Shown here in pieces: positions 1-9,063 of a stretch of DNA of 17,139 nt. This DNA is from Candidatus Krumholzibacteriia bacterium (GTDB lineage Bacteria > Krumholzibacteriota > Krumholzibacteria > WVZY01 > JAKEHA01), in the NCBI GenBank assembly GCA_029863355.1, contig JAOTVO010000024.1, positions 1 to 17,139 of the forward strand. Reading direction: 5' to 3'. Each line of letters opens with the position of its first letter. Positions within the stretch are counted from its first letter, which is position 1. The notes under the pieces are model-generated. The model was not told the origin of the DNA. It was given only the letters and a program-made list of their open reading frames with translations, and made no database searches. The translations under genes and the position numbers were made by a program.

Positions 1-2
1 AG

Positions 3-485
3 CTCGTCCGCAATGACTACACGCTGGAGTCGGTGTTCGGCGTGATGCGCACGGACGTGCTCCGCCGCACCCCGCTCCTGGGCAACTACGCCGACTGTGA
101 CCGTGTGCTCCTGGCGGAGATCGGGCTGGCCGGGAAGATCCACGAGGTCCCCGAGTATCTCTTCATTCACCGGCACCACCGCGGGCGCTCGGTGATGCAG
201 TACACCTCGCGCCAGGAGCGAAGCGCGTGGTTCGACCCCGCCCAGGAGGGCAAGCCGGCCTTTCCCTGGGCGCGGGAGCTCTTCGGCTACCTCGCCGCCG
301 TACGGCGCGCGCCCATCCCGGCCGGCGAGCGGGTGAGGTGCCGCGCGGTCATGGCGCGGTGGGCGTGGCGCAACGCGGGCGGCTTGCTCGAGGATTGGAG
401 CTACGCGCTTCGCTACCTGCTGCGGCCGGTCAAGCGGCGCGTGGTCCGCCTGCTGGGCGGCGCGCGACGCCGGGGGGCGCAATGA
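3..485 (+). CDS. Family 2 glycosyltransferase, C-terminal part (5' end outside window)
   Basis: The frame is open from the window edge to the TGA at 483-485, so only about the last 160 residues are visible. They begin with a phenylalanine-glycine-valine-met-arg stretch (FGVMR), followed by an acidic 'YADCDRVLLAE' segment and 'VPEYLFIHRHH'. This is the pattern of the acceptor-side half of GT-A fold (GT2) glycosyltransferases that act in polysaccharide clusters. The nucleotide-binding half with the DxD motif is upstream and not visible. The tail is rich in Arg and Lys, which could help it sit on the inner face of the cytoplasmic membrane. The stop codon overlaps the ATG of the next glycosyltransferase gene (ATGA), so the two are probably translationally coupled. 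It probably adds a sugar to the growing chain; donor and acceptor cannot be read from the sequence. Confidence 0.75.
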   Translation, partial: LVRNDYTLESVFGVMRTDVLRRTPLLGNYADCDRVLLAEIGLAGKIHEVPEYLFIHRHHRGRSVMQYTSRQERSAWFDPAQEGKPAFPWARELFGYLAAVRRAPIPAGERVRCRAVMARWAWRNAGGLLEDWSYALRYLLRPVKRRVVRLLGGARRRGAQ

Positions 486-1741
486 TGCAACCGGGTGCAC
501 CGGCGACTGGGCTGAGCGCGCCGCCGCAAGGCGCCGGGCCGCTCTTTCCCGAGGTCGGCGTGGTCGCCGTCGTTGCCGAGCCCTGGGGCGGTATGTGGTT
601 GTCTCGGCAGCAGATACTGAGCCGCCTGGCGTGCTACTTCCACGTGGTCTGGGTGGATCCGCCGCGGGGCTGGCGCGAAGCCTGGCGCGCGCGCGCCGCG
701 CGCCCCATCGGCCTCAGCGACGCCACGCCGCCGCCCGCTTCGGGCTTTTCGGTCTACCGGCACGGGCCGCTGCTTCCGCGCTTCTTCAAACCGCGGCTGC
801 TGCAGGAGGGCACCGAGCGCGCGCGCTTGCGGCGTGCGCGCGCCGTGCTCTCGCGCCGCGGCTGCCGCCGCGTGCTGCTCTACCTCTGGCGCCCGGAGTT
901 CGCGACCGCGCTCGACCAGGTCGCGCACGACGTCAGCTGCTATCACATCGCCGACGAGTACACCTTCGCCGACGTGGAAGCGCCGGTGAGCGAGCTGGAG
1001 CGCTCCGTGATCGCGCGCGTCGACCAGGTGTTCATCCACTCCCCGGCGCTCATGGAGAAGAAAGGCGGCATCAACCCCAGGACCGCCCAGGTGACCAACG
1101 GCGTCGACTATGCCGCTTTCGCCGCCGACGCCCCCGAGCCGGAGGATCTGCGCGACGTGCCCCGGCCCCGCGCCGGCTACGTGGGGCGCATCAAGGTCCA
1201 GCTCGACTGGGACCTTCTCGCCGCCCTGGCCCAGCGCCGCCCCGAGTGGTCTTTCGTGTTCGTCGGGCCTCTGGGCTTTCTCGGGGACCGTCGTGCGCAG
1301 CAGGAAGCGCTCTTCGCGCGTCCCAACGTCCACTACCTGGGTGCGAAGCCCGTGGGCGAGATCCCGGGTTACACACGACACGTCGACGTGGGCCTGCTAA
1401 GCTACGCCCTCAACAACTACACGCGGTACATCTTCCCGCTGAAGCTGCACGAGTTTCTCGCGGCGGGGCGGCCGGTGGTGGGCAGCGACATCCGTTCGCT
1501 GCGCGACTTCGAGGGCGTGGTGAGAATCGCCCGCTCGGTCGACGAGTGGGACGCGGCGATAGCGGCCGCGCTCGCGCCGGAGGCGCAGGGGCCCGCCGCC
1601 GTCGAGCAGCGGCGCCGCGTCGCGCGGCGCCACGACTGGGGCGCGCTGGTGGAGCGGATTGCCGGCACGCTGTGCGAGCGGCTGGGCGGGGACTACCCGG
1701 AGCGCTTCCGGGCCCTGGCCGGCGCGCCGCCGACTGAATGA
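482..1741 (+). CDS. GT4-type glycosyltransferase (TuaH-like)
   Basis: This predicts a 419-residue cytoplasmic glycosyltransferase of GT-B fold. The N-terminal Rossmann half has 'VAEPWGGMWLSRQQ' and 'VVWVDPP'. The C-terminal half starts around residue 235 with 'AGYVGRI' and contains 'WSFVFVGP' and the diagnostic 'PLKLHEFLAAGRPVV' at about residues 319-333, the nucleotide-sugar binding segment seen in TuaH-like and other GT4 enzymes. The start at 482 (two consecutive ATG codons) was chosen because it overlaps the preceding stop as ATGA and because the frame farther upstream encodes the low-complexity Arg/Gly/Ala pattern of an out-of-frame reading. The stop overlaps an ATG at 1738. Its position beside another glycosyltransferase and nucleotide-sugar genes supports a role in chain assembly. 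The sugar it transfers is unknown. Confidence 0.85.
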   Translation: MMQPGAPATGLSAPPQGAGPLFPEVGVVAVVAEPWGGMWLSRQQILSRLACYFHVVWVDPPRGWREAWRARAARPIGLSDATPPPASGFSVYRHGPLLPRFFKPRLLQEGTERARLRRARAVLSRRGCRRVLLYLWRPEFATALDQVAHDVSCYHIADEYTFADVEAPVSELERSVIARVDQVFIHSPALMEKKGGINPRTAQVTNGVDYAAFAADAPEPEDLRDVPRPRAGYVGRIKVQLDWDLLAALAQRRPEWSFVFVGPLGFLGDRRAQQEALFARPNVHYLGAKPVGEIPGYTRHVDVGLLSYALNNYTRYIFPLKLHEFLAAGRPVVGSDIRSLRDFEGVVRIARSVDEWDAAIAAALAPEAQGPAAVEQRRRVARRHDWGALVERIAGTLCERLGGDYPERFRALAGAPPTE

Positions 1742-1766
1742 CGGGCGGGATTCGCCCGAAGCAAAC

Positions 1767-1772
1767 GGAGGA
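1767..1772 (+). promoter_or_regulatory. Strong Shine-Dalgarno (GGAGGA) supporting the GTG start at 1777
   Basis: GGAGGA ends four bases before an in-frame GTG at 1777, whereas the ATG at 1738 (overlapping the previous stop) has no purine-rich motif in front of it. I therefore prefer the GTG start for the methyltransferase. Initiation at 1738 would add 13 residues and cannot be excluded. Confidence 0.6.
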
Positions 1773-1776
1773 CGCC

Positions 1777-3057
1777 GTGGCGGACACGACCAACCGAGCG
1801 CGGGTGAAGCACCCGCTGGACGAGATCGGCATCCCGTGCCGGTTCTGCGGGACGAGGCTCGAGGACACCTTCGCCGACCTGGGCATGACGCCGCTGTGCC
1901 AGAGGCACGTCAAGCGCGAGGAGCTCAACGACATGGAGCGCTTCTATCCGCTCCACGCGCTGGTCTGCCGCCGGTGCAAGCTGGTGCAGCTGGGCGAATA
2001 CGTGAGCCCGGAGGAGATCTTCGGCGACTATGCGTATTTCTCCTCCTATGCGGACACGTGGCTGCGTCATGCGCAGCGTTACACGGAGGACATGACCGAC
2101 CGGCTGGGCCTCGGGGCCAAGAGCCTGGTCGTCGAGGTCGCGAGCAACGACGGCTACCTCCTCCAGTACTTCGTGGAGAAGGGAATCCCCGTCCTGGGCG
2201 TGGAGCCGGCGGCCAACGTCGCGGAGGTGGCCAGGGAGAAGGGCATCCGGACCGTGGTGGAGTTCTTCGGCGAGGCCACCGCGCGCAAGCTGCGCGAGGC
2301 GCACGGCGCCGCCGATCTGCTCCTCGGCAACAATGTGCTGGCGCACGTGCCCGACCTCAATGACTTCGTCGAGGGCATGCACGTCCTGCTCGCGCCGAAC
2401 GGGGTCATCACCATGGAGTTCCCGCACCTCATGCAACTCGTCGAGCAGAACCAGTTCGACACCATCTACCACGAGCACTTCTCATACTTCTCCTTCACCA
2501 CGGTGGAGAAGGTCTTCGCCGCGCACGGCATCACGCTGTTCGACGTAGAGGAGCTGGGCACCCACGGCGGCTCGCTCCGCATCTACGGGCGACACCCCGC
2601 GGACGAGGCGCGTGCCGTCACCGCGCGGGCGGTGGGGCTCAAGGAAAGGGAGAAGCGCTGGGGCGTGGACGACATGGCCCTCTACTATTCGTTCGACGAG
2701 CGCGTCAAGGCCACCAAGCGCGCCATCTTGAGCTTCCTCGTCGAGGCCAAGGGGCGGGGCAAGCGCATCGTGGGGTACGGCGCGCCCGGCAAGGGCAACA
2801 CCCTGTTGAACTACTGTGGCATCGGAACCGATTTCCTCGATTACACGGTCGACCGCAGCCCCCACAAGCAGGGAACGTTCACCCCCGGCACGCACATCCC
2901 CATCCATGCCCCGGAGCGGATCCGCGAGACGAAACCGGACTACGTCTTCATCCTTCCCTGGAACCTAAAGGAAGAGATAATGAAGCAGATGGCGCACATT
3001 CGGGAGTGGGGGGGCAAGTTCGTGGTTCCCATCCCCGAGGTGCGGGTGTTCGACTGA
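1777..3057 (+). CDS. Sugar C-methyltransferase (TylCIII/NovU-like, class I SAM-dependent)
   Basis: This is a 426-residue enzyme with the three-part layout of nucleotide-sugar C-methyltransferases. (1) A zinc-binding N-terminal domain has C21-x2-C24 and C64-x2-C67. (2) A SAM-binding Rossmann domain has motif I 'VVEVASNDGYLL' near residue 118. (3) A C-terminal domain carries 'GYGAPGKGNTLLNYCG'. The central 'YHEH' at 231-234 followed by 'SYFSF' is the hallmark active-site block of the TylCIII/NovU family, which methylate C-3 or C-5 of 4-keto sugar nucleotides. Family length (about 410 residues) fits. The start choice is between GTG 1777 (strong ribosome site) and ATG 1738 (stop overlap). The neighbouring SDR, dehydrogenase and cytidylyltransferase suggest it makes a branched C-methyl sugar for the exported glycan. 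Whether the carrier is UDP, CDP or TDP is not visible. Confidence 0.85.
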   Translation: MADTTNRARVKHPLDEIGIPCRFCGTRLEDTFADLGMTPLCQRHVKREELNDMERFYPLHALVCRRCKLVQLGEYVSPEEIFGDYAYFSSYADTWLRHAQRYTEDMTDRLGLGAKSLVVEVASNDGYLLQYFVEKGIPVLGVEPAANVAEVAREKGIRTVVEFFGEATARKLREAHGAADLLLGNNVLAHVPDLNDFVEGMHVLLAPNGVITMEFPHLMQLVEQNQFDTIYHEHFSYFSFTTVEKVFAAHGITLFDVEELGTHGGSLRIYGRHPADEARAVTARAVGLKEREKRWGVDDMALYYSFDERVKATKRAILSFLVEAKGRGKRIVGYGAPGKGNTLLNYCGIGTDFLDYTVDRSPHKQGTFTPGTHIPIHAPERIRETKPDYVFILPWNLKEEIMKQMAHIREWGGKFVVPIPEVRVFD

Positions 3058-3077
3058 GAGGCGCTGGAGAGGGCACA

Positions 3078-4190
3078 ATGGAAACGCTGCAACAACTCAT
3101 CGACCGCGATCTCGACCACATGAGCGCCAACCTGCGCGACGAGTTCGCCGCCATGGCGGGGAAGCGACTGCTCCTGACCGGCGGCGCCGGTTTCCTCGGT
3201 TACTACATGGTGCAGGGCGTGCTGCACCACAACCGCAACTCGCCGGACGCGCAGGCCATCGACCTGACCGTGTACGACAACTACGCGCGCGGCGTCCCCG
3301 GCTGGCTGAGCGCCCTGGACGGCGCTCCCCACCTGACCCTCGTGCGCCACGACATCACGCAGCCGCTTCCCGGGGACATGCCGGACTTCGCCTTTGTCGT
3401 GCACGCGGCGGGCATCGCCTCGCCCACCTACTACCGCCGCTTTCCCATCGAGACCATGGACGCCAACATCGGCGGGCTGCGCAGCCTGCTCGAGTACGCG
3501 CGGCGGCAGGGCGAGCGGGGCCGGGCGCTGACGGGTTTCATCTTCTTCTCGAGCAGCGAGATCTACGGCGATCCGCCGCCCGACTCGATTCCCACGCCGG
3601 AAGACTATCGCGGCAGCGTCTCCTGCACCGGTCCCCGCGCGTGCTACGACGAATCCAAGCGCTACGGGGAGACCCTGTGCGTGAACTTCGCTCAGGTCCA
3701 CGGCGTGCCCGTGCGCATGGTGCGACCCTTCAACAACTACGGGCCCGGCCTCAAGATCAGCGACCGCCGCGTGATCCCCGACTTTGCCCGCGACCTGCTG
3801 GCCGGCCGCGACATCGTGATGCTCTCGGACGGCGCCCCCACGCGCACGTTCTGCTACGTCGCCGACGCAATGTGCGGCTACTACAAGGCCCTGGTGCGCG
3901 GGCGGGCCGGCGAGCCCTACAACGTGGGCATCGACTCGCCCGAAGTGTCCATGCGCGAGTTGGCGGAGCGCCTGGTGGCGCTCGCGCGCGACCTCTTCGG
4001 GTACCAGGGGAAGGTGGTGGCCGGACGCGCCGCCGAGGGGGTCTATCTGGTGGACAACCCCAACCGGCGCTGCCCGGACCTCACGAAGTCGCGCCGGGAA
4101 CTGGGCTTCGCCCCGTCGATTGCGCTCGAGGAGGGCCTGCGGCGCGCGCTGGTCTGGTACCACTACAACCGCGAGGGGGAGGACGCCTGA
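3078..4190 (+). CDS. Extended SDR, UDP-glucuronate decarboxylase (UDP-xylose synthase)-like
   Basis: A 370-residue NAD-dependent sugar-nucleotide enzyme. The Rossmann motif 'TGGAGFLG' is at 34-41, after an N-terminal extension of about 30 residues. The active-site set is complete: 'SSSEIYGDP' (Ser/Glu at 160-161) and Y190-xxx-K194 within 'GPRACYDESKRYGE'. This last block is characteristic of UDP-xylose synthase. 'RPFNNYGPG' and 'PTRTFCYVAD' also match that subfamily. Known members oxidise UDP-glucuronate at C4, decarboxylate it and usually reduce the product to UDP-xylose. The gene is followed, with a one-base overlap, by the dehydrogenase that makes UDP-glucuronate, which supports this. GGAGAGGG at 3066-3073 fixes the ATG at 3078. 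It could instead be a 4-keto intermediate producer or an epimerase/dehydratase of another carrier, so the exact product is not certain. Confidence 0.82.
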   Translation: METLQQLIDRDLDHMSANLRDEFAAMAGKRLLLTGGAGFLGYYMVQGVLHHNRNSPDAQAIDLTVYDNYARGVPGWLSALDGAPHLTLVRHDITQPLPGDMPDFAFVVHAAGIASPTYYRRFPIETMDANIGGLRSLLEYARRQGERGRALTGFIFFSSSEIYGDPPPDSIPTPEDYRGSVSCTGPRACYDESKRYGETLCVNFAQVHGVPVRMVRPFNNYGPGLKISDRRVIPDFARDLLAGRDIVMLSDGAPTRTFCYVADAMCGYYKALVRGRAGEPYNVGIDSPEVSMRELAERLVALARDLFGYQGKVVAGRAAEGVYLVDNPNRRCPDLTKSRRELGFAPSIALEEGLRRALVWYHYNREGEDA

Positions 4191-5563
4191 TGCGCGTATC
4201 CGTGGTCGGCACCGGCTACGTCGGCCTGGTCAGCGGGGTGTGTCTCGCCGAGAAGGGACACACGGTGATCTGCGTGGACAACGACGCCGACAAGGTCGGG
4301 CGCATCGCGCGCGGCGAAGTGCCGATCCACGAGCCGGGACTCGACGCGCTCATGGCGCGCCAGATCGGGCGCCGCCTCCAGGCGACCACAGACCTGCGCC
4401 GCGCCGTCGAGGATAGCGAGCTGACGCTCATCGCCGTGGGCACGCCGTTCGACGGGCGACGCATCGACCTGCGCTACGTGCGCCAGGCGGCACGCGAGAT
4501 CGGCGAGGCCATGGGCGGCAAGCGCGACTACCACGCGGTCGTCGTCAAGAGCACGGTCGTGCCCGGGACCACCGACGGCGTGGTCGGGCCCATCCTGGAG
4601 GAGTCCTCGGGGCGCGACCGCGGCGCCTTCGGCCTGGGCATGAACCCCGAGTTTCTCACGGAGGGCCGCGCGGTGGAGGATTTCATGCACCCCGACCGCT
4701 TCGTCCTCGGGGGCGCGGACGAACGCACCCTCGACGCGCTGGAGGCGCTCTACGCGCCTTTCCCGGGCGTGCCGACGATCCGCACGAACAACGCGACGGC
4801 CGAGATGATCAAGTACGCCTCCAACGCGCTCCTGGCGACGATGATCTCCTTCGCCAACGAGATCGCCAACCTCGGTGTCGCCATCGGCGAGATCGACGGG
4901 GCCGACGTGCTGGACGGCGTCCACCGCTCGCTCTACCTGACCGTACCCGGGCCCGACGGCCGCCCCACGCAGGCGCCCATCGCCCGCTTCCTGGAGGCGG
5001 GCTGCGGCTTCGGCGGCAGCTGCTTGCCCAAGGACGTGAGCGCGCTCGCCGCCCACGGGGCAGCGCTCGGCCGCCCCATGCCGCTCCTGGAGGCGGTGCT
5101 GGCCACCAACCGCGAGCAGCCGGGCGAGGTCGTGGCCCTGCTCCGGCGGCGCTTCCCCTCGCTGCGCGGCGTGCGGGTGGCGGTGCTGGGGCTGGCCTTC
5201 AAGCCGGACACCGACGACGTCCGCGAGTCGCCGGCCTTTCAGGTGATGCGCCTGCTCCTCGCCGAGGGGGCCGTGGTGAGCGCGCACGACCCGGTGGCCG
5301 TGCCCGCAGCGCGGGCCGCGTTCGCGGAGGGAGGGGTGCGCTACTGCGAGGTCCTCGACGACGCGCTGGCCGACACGGATGCGATCGTGCTGGTCACGCG
5401 CTGGTCGGCCTACGAACGCCTCCCCGAGCTGCTGCGCGGCCGCGATCCGGCCCCGGTGGTCGTGGACGGGCGGCGCATGCTGGACAAGCGTTCGTTGCCG
5501 CGCTACGAAGGAATCGGATTGGGACGCCGGAACCACGCCGGACAAGGGAAGGAGACACCATGA
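4190..5563 (+). CDS. ugd: UDP-glucose 6-dehydrogenase
   Basis: A 457-residue enzyme of the UDP-glucose/GDP-mannose dehydrogenase family, oxidising UDP-glucose to UDP-glucuronate with two NAD+. Seen directly: N-terminal NAD site 'VGTGYVGLVSG' (residues 6-16); 'STVVPGTT'; 'MNPEFLTEG'; the central-helix lysine in 'AEMIKYASNALLA' (K207); the catalytic cysteine C278 in 'GCGFGGSCLPKD'; and the C-terminal UDP-binding 'GLAFKPDTDDVRESP' at 334-348. Family length is normal. The ATG at 4190 shares its A with the TGA of the preceding gene, and the stop overlaps the next ATG, so translation is tightly coupled on both sides. The product feeds the decarboxylase-like enzyme just upstream and may also serve as a GlcA donor. 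UDP-HexNAc dehydrogenases are relatives, but the motif set fits the UDP-glucose group better. Confidence 0.92.
   Translation: MRVSVVGTGYVGLVSGVCLAEKGHTVICVDNDADKVGRIARGEVPIHEPGLDALMARQIGRRLQATTDLRRAVEDSELTLIAVGTPFDGRRIDLRYVRQAAREIGEAMGGKRDYHAVVVKSTVVPGTTDGVVGPILEESSGRDRGAFGLGMNPEFLTEGRAVEDFMHPDRFVLGGADERTLDALEALYAPFPGVPTIRTNNATAEMIKYASNALLATMISFANEIANLGVAIGEIDGADVLDGVHRSLYLTVPGPDGRPTQAPIARFLEAGCGFGGSCLPKDVSALAAHGAALGRPMPLLEAVLATNREQPGEVVALLRRRFPSLRGVRVAVLGLAFKPDTDDVRESPAFQVMRLLLAEGAVVSAHDPVAVPAARAAFAEGGVRYCEVLDDALADTDAIVLVTRWSAYERLPELLRGRDPAPVVVDGRRMLDKRSLPRYEGIGLGRRNHAGQGKETP
5549..5554 (+). promoter_or_regulatory. Shine-Dalgarno AAGGAG before ATG 5560
   Basis: AAGGAG, within a longer purine run, ends five bases before the ATG at 5560. 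It is one of the best ribosome sites in the window. It suggests the cytidylyltransferase-like gene is translated well by its own initiation as well as through the ATGA overlap with ugd. Confidence 0.6.
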
Positions 5564-6366
5564 AAGTGGTCCTGTTTTGCGGCGGGCTGGGGATGCGGAT
5601 CCGGGAGTACTCCGAGGAGGTGCCCAAGCCCATGGTGCCCATCGGATACCGTCCCATCCTGTGGCACGTGATGAAGTACTACGCCCACTGGGGGCACAAG
5701 GACTTCATCCTCTGCCTCGGCTACAGAGCCGACGTGATCAAGAACTACTTCCTCAACTACAACGAGGCGCTGTCGAACGATTTCACCCTGAGCGAGGGCG
5801 GCCGGGTGGAGCTGATGAACACGGACATCCACGACTGGCGCATCACCTTCGTCGACACGGGGATGACCACGAACATCGGGGGGCGGCTGGCCGCCGTTCG
5901 CGACCACCTCGAGGGCGAGGAAGTCTTCCTGGCCAACTACAGCGACAACTTGACGAACGTGCCCCTGGACGCCATGATCGGAGAGTTCGAACGACGCCGC
6001 TGCGCGGCGAGCTTCCTGTGCGTGCGTCCGAGCCAGAGCTTCCACCTGGTCACCATGGATGAGCGACAGAGGGTCAGCCGCATCCGGCACGTGAGCCAGT
6101 CCGACGCGTGGATCAACGGCGGCTACTTCGTGCTGCGCAAGGAAATATTCGACTACATGCGCGACGGCGAGGAGCTGGTCGAGGAGCCGTTCGATCGTCT
6201 CATCGCCGAGCAGAAGCTGGCCGCTTACCGCTACGACGGCTTCTTCGTCTGCATGGATACGTTCAAGGAGCGGCAGATGCTGGAGGAGATGTACGCCCAC
6301 GGGCGAGCCCCGTGGACGCTGTGGTCCGCGGACGGGCCCCGGCGCCGAGGAAACGAAGGACCATGA
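5560..6366 (+). CDS. rfbF: Glucose-1-phosphate cytidylyltransferase-like nucleotidyltransferase
   Basis: A 268-residue sugar-1-phosphate nucleotidyltransferase close in layout to RfbF, which makes CDP-glucose from CTP and glucose 1-phosphate. RfbF-like blocks are 'VPKPMVPIG' (21-29), 'PILWHVMKYY' (32-41), 'LGYRADVIKNYF' (53-64), 'VDTGMTTNIGGRL' (98-110), 'WINGGYFVL' (184-192) and the tail 'FFVCMDTFKE...HGRAPWTLW'. Length matches RfbF (about 257). Two signature positions differ from textbook RfbF: the phosphate loop reads 'GGLGMR' rather than GGxGTR, and the metal-site block reads 'YSDN' (Asp129) rather than YGDG. Nucleotide and sugar specificity should therefore be treated as unproven. No CDP-glucose 4,6-dehydratase is recognisable in the window. 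It overlaps ugd and the PIG-L gene by four and four bases respectively. Confidence 0.78.
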   Translation: MKVVLFCGGLGMRIREYSEEVPKPMVPIGYRPILWHVMKYYAHWGHKDFILCLGYRADVIKNYFLNYNEALSNDFTLSEGGRVELMNTDIHDWRITFVDTGMTTNIGGRLAAVRDHLEGEEVFLANYSDNLTNVPLDAMIGEFERRRCAASFLCVRPSQSFHLVTMDERQRVSRIRHVSQSDAWINGGYFVLRKEIFDYMRDGEELVEEPFDRLIAEQKLAAYRYDGFFVCMDTFKERQMLEEMYAHGRAPWTLWSADGPRRRGNEGP

Positions 6367-7001
6367 ACCCGTTCAAAGAGAAGATCGGCACGGTGCTCTG
6401 CCTCGGTGCGCACAGCGACGATATCGAGATCGGTTGCGGCGGCACCGTCCTAAAGCTCGTCGCAGCCCACCCCGGGGCCGAGGTGCACTGGATCGTGTTC
6501 AGCGGCGACGGGGGGCGCGGAGGAGAGGCCGAAGCCTCGGCGCAGCGCTTCCTGGCCGATGCGGCCAAGCGGTCGGTGGAGATTCACCGGTTTCGCGACG
6601 GCTTCTTTCCCTACGAGGGCGCCAAGATCAAGAACTACTTCGAAGAGATCAAGCGGCGCATCCGGCCCGACGTCGTGTTTACCCACTATCGCCACGACTT
6701 GCACCAGGACCACCGCCTCGTGTGCGAGCTCACCTGGAACACGTTTCGCTCGCACCTCATCCTGGAATACGAGGTGCCCAAGTGGGACGGGGACATGGGC
6801 GCGCCCAACCTCTTCGTCCATCTCGACGAGGCGGTGTGCCGGCGCAAGGTCGAGTACCTGCGCGAGGGTTTTCCCACACAGGGCGACAAGCACTGGTTCG
6901 ACGAGGGGCTGTTCATGGGCCTGATGCGGCTGCGCGGCATGGAATCCAACTCACCCACTCGTTTCGCCGAGGCGTTCTACGCGCGCAAGGTGATCTGGTG
7001 A
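6363..7001 (+). CDS. PIG-L (LmbE-like) family deacetylase
   Basis: A 212-residue member of the PIG-L zinc-dependent N-deacetylase superfamily, which removes acetyl groups from GlcNAc-type sugars and related amides. The first metal motif is 'GAHSDDIEIGCGG' (H17, D19, D20), a Ser-for-Pro variant of the classical AHPDD. The second is 'HYRHDLHQDH' (108-117), giving H114-x2-H117. The remaining length is normal for small bacterial members and there is no signal peptide, so the enzyme is cytoplasmic. It starts at the ATG overlapping the previous stop (ATGA), with GAGGAAA a short distance upstream. Sitting between the cytidylyltransferase-like gene and the exporter genes, it most likely deacetylates a nucleotide sugar or a lipid-linked sugar, exposing a free amine. 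The exact substrate is not visible. Confidence 0.85.
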   Translation: MNPFKEKIGTVLCLGAHSDDIEIGCGGTVLKLVAAHPGAEVHWIVFSGDGGRGGEAEASAQRFLADAAKRSVEIHRFRDGFFPYEGAKIKNYFEEIKRRIRPDVVFTHYRHDLHQDHRLVCELTWNTFRSHLILEYEVPKWDGDMGAPNLFVHLDEAVCRRKVEYLREGFPTQGDKHWFDEGLFMGLMRLRGMESNSPTRFAEAFYARKVIW

Positions 7002-7804
7002 CGGAGGCGCTGCGGACGATGCGCGGAGAATGGCTGCTCGAATACTTTCGCTACCGGGAGCTCTTCTACTTCCTGGTCTGGCGCGACGTCAAGATCCGCT
7101 ACAAGCAGACCGTGCTGGGAGCCGCTTGGGCGGTGATTCAGCCCTTCTTCATGATGATCGTGTTCACGCTCTTCTTCGGCCGCATGGCCGGGATCGACAG
7201 CGAGGGCGTGCCCTACCCGGTGTTCAGCTACAGCGCGCTGGTGCCGTGGACCTATTTCCAGCAGGCGATGCCGCTGTCCGGCAACAGCCTCCTGGCCAAC
7301 TCCAGGCTGATCAGCAAGGTCTACTTCCCGCGGGCCATCATCCCCGCGGCCGCCGCGCTGGGCGGAGTCGTCGATTTCTTCATCGCGGCGGTCGTGCTGG
7401 TGGCGATCATGCTGTACTACGGATTCCCCCTCGGGTGGGGGCTGCTCCTGTGGCCCGTGCTCCTGGTGCCCACGGTGGCCTTCGTCGTGGCCGTGGGCAT
7501 GATTTTCTCCGCGCTGAACGTCAAATACAGGGACATCAAGTACACGATCCCGTTTTTCATCCAGGCCATGCTGTTCGTCTCGCCGGTGATCTACCCCACG
7601 AGCGCCGTCCCCGAGCAGTACCAGACGTTGCTCAGGCTCAACCCAATGGTGGGCCTGATCAACGCCTTCCGGGCCGCGGCCTTGCCCGGGCGCACCATCG
7701 ACCTGGGCGAGCTGGGGGTGTCCATCGCCGTGATCACGGGTCTGCTCATCGTCGCCACCATTTACTTCCGGAAGACGGAAAGGGCCTTTGCCGACCTGAT
7801 CTGA
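6998..7804 (+). CDS. wzm: ABC-2 type polysaccharide export permease (Wzm-like)
   Basis: A 268-residue integral membrane protein of the ABC-2 polysaccharide exporter family (Wzm/TagG/RfbD type). The diagnostic N-terminal cytoplasmic block 'WRDVKIRYKQTVLGAAWAV' lies at about 28-46. Hydrophobic membrane segments follow at roughly 47-63, 78-95, 115-141, 148-172, 185-203 and 240-257. The conserved 'NVKYRDIKYTIPF' loop is at 174-186. It pairs with the ATPase encoded four bases downstream to move the lipid-linked glycan across the inner membrane. The GTG at 6998 overlaps the PIG-L stop (GTGA) and is preceded by AAGGTG. An in-frame ATG at 7019 with GGAGG eleven bases upstream is a good alternative and would shorten the protein by seven residues. 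Confidence 0.92.
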   Translation: MTEALRTMRGEWLLEYFRYRELFYFLVWRDVKIRYKQTVLGAAWAVIQPFFMMIVFTLFFGRMAGIDSEGVPYPVFSYSALVPWTYFQQAMPLSGNSLLANSRLISKVYFPRAIIPAAAALGGVVDFFIAAVVLVAIMLYYGFPLGWGLLLWPVLLVPTVAFVVAVGMIFSALNVKYRDIKYTIPFFIQAMLFVSPVIYPTSAVPEQYQTLLRLNPMVGLINAFRAAALPGRTIDLGELGVSIAVITGLLIVATIYFRKTERAFADLI

Positions 7805-7808
7805 CGCC

Positions 7809-9056
<1,248 letters not shown>

Positions 9057-9063
9057 GGCGAGC

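Noticed and set aside
2968..2983. Shine-Dalgarno-like AAAGGAAG and GATAAT next to an ATG near the end of the methyltransferase gene
   Set aside because: The ATG is an internal in-frame methionine with only about 25 codons left to the stop, and no -35 element lies at the right distance before GATAAT.
2940..4163. 407-codon open frame on the minus strand opposite the SDR gene
   Set aside because: It has the same low-information His/Val/Arg/Gly-rich composition and no motifs; it spans the end of one real gene and nearly all of another.
3641..4189. Long N-terminal extension (183 codons) in frame with ugd, suggesting a fusion protein
   Set aside because: The extension is the SDR gene read in a wrong frame and is Arg/Ala-rich without motifs. 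The family N terminus starts exactly at the ATG at 4190.
4163..5545. 460-codon open frame on the minus strand opposite ugd
   Set aside because: Its translation is dominated by Arg, His, Ala, Gly and Val with no recognisable motif, as expected for the antisense of a GC-rich gene with strong third-position bias. The plus strand encodes a complete UDP-glucose dehydrogenase.
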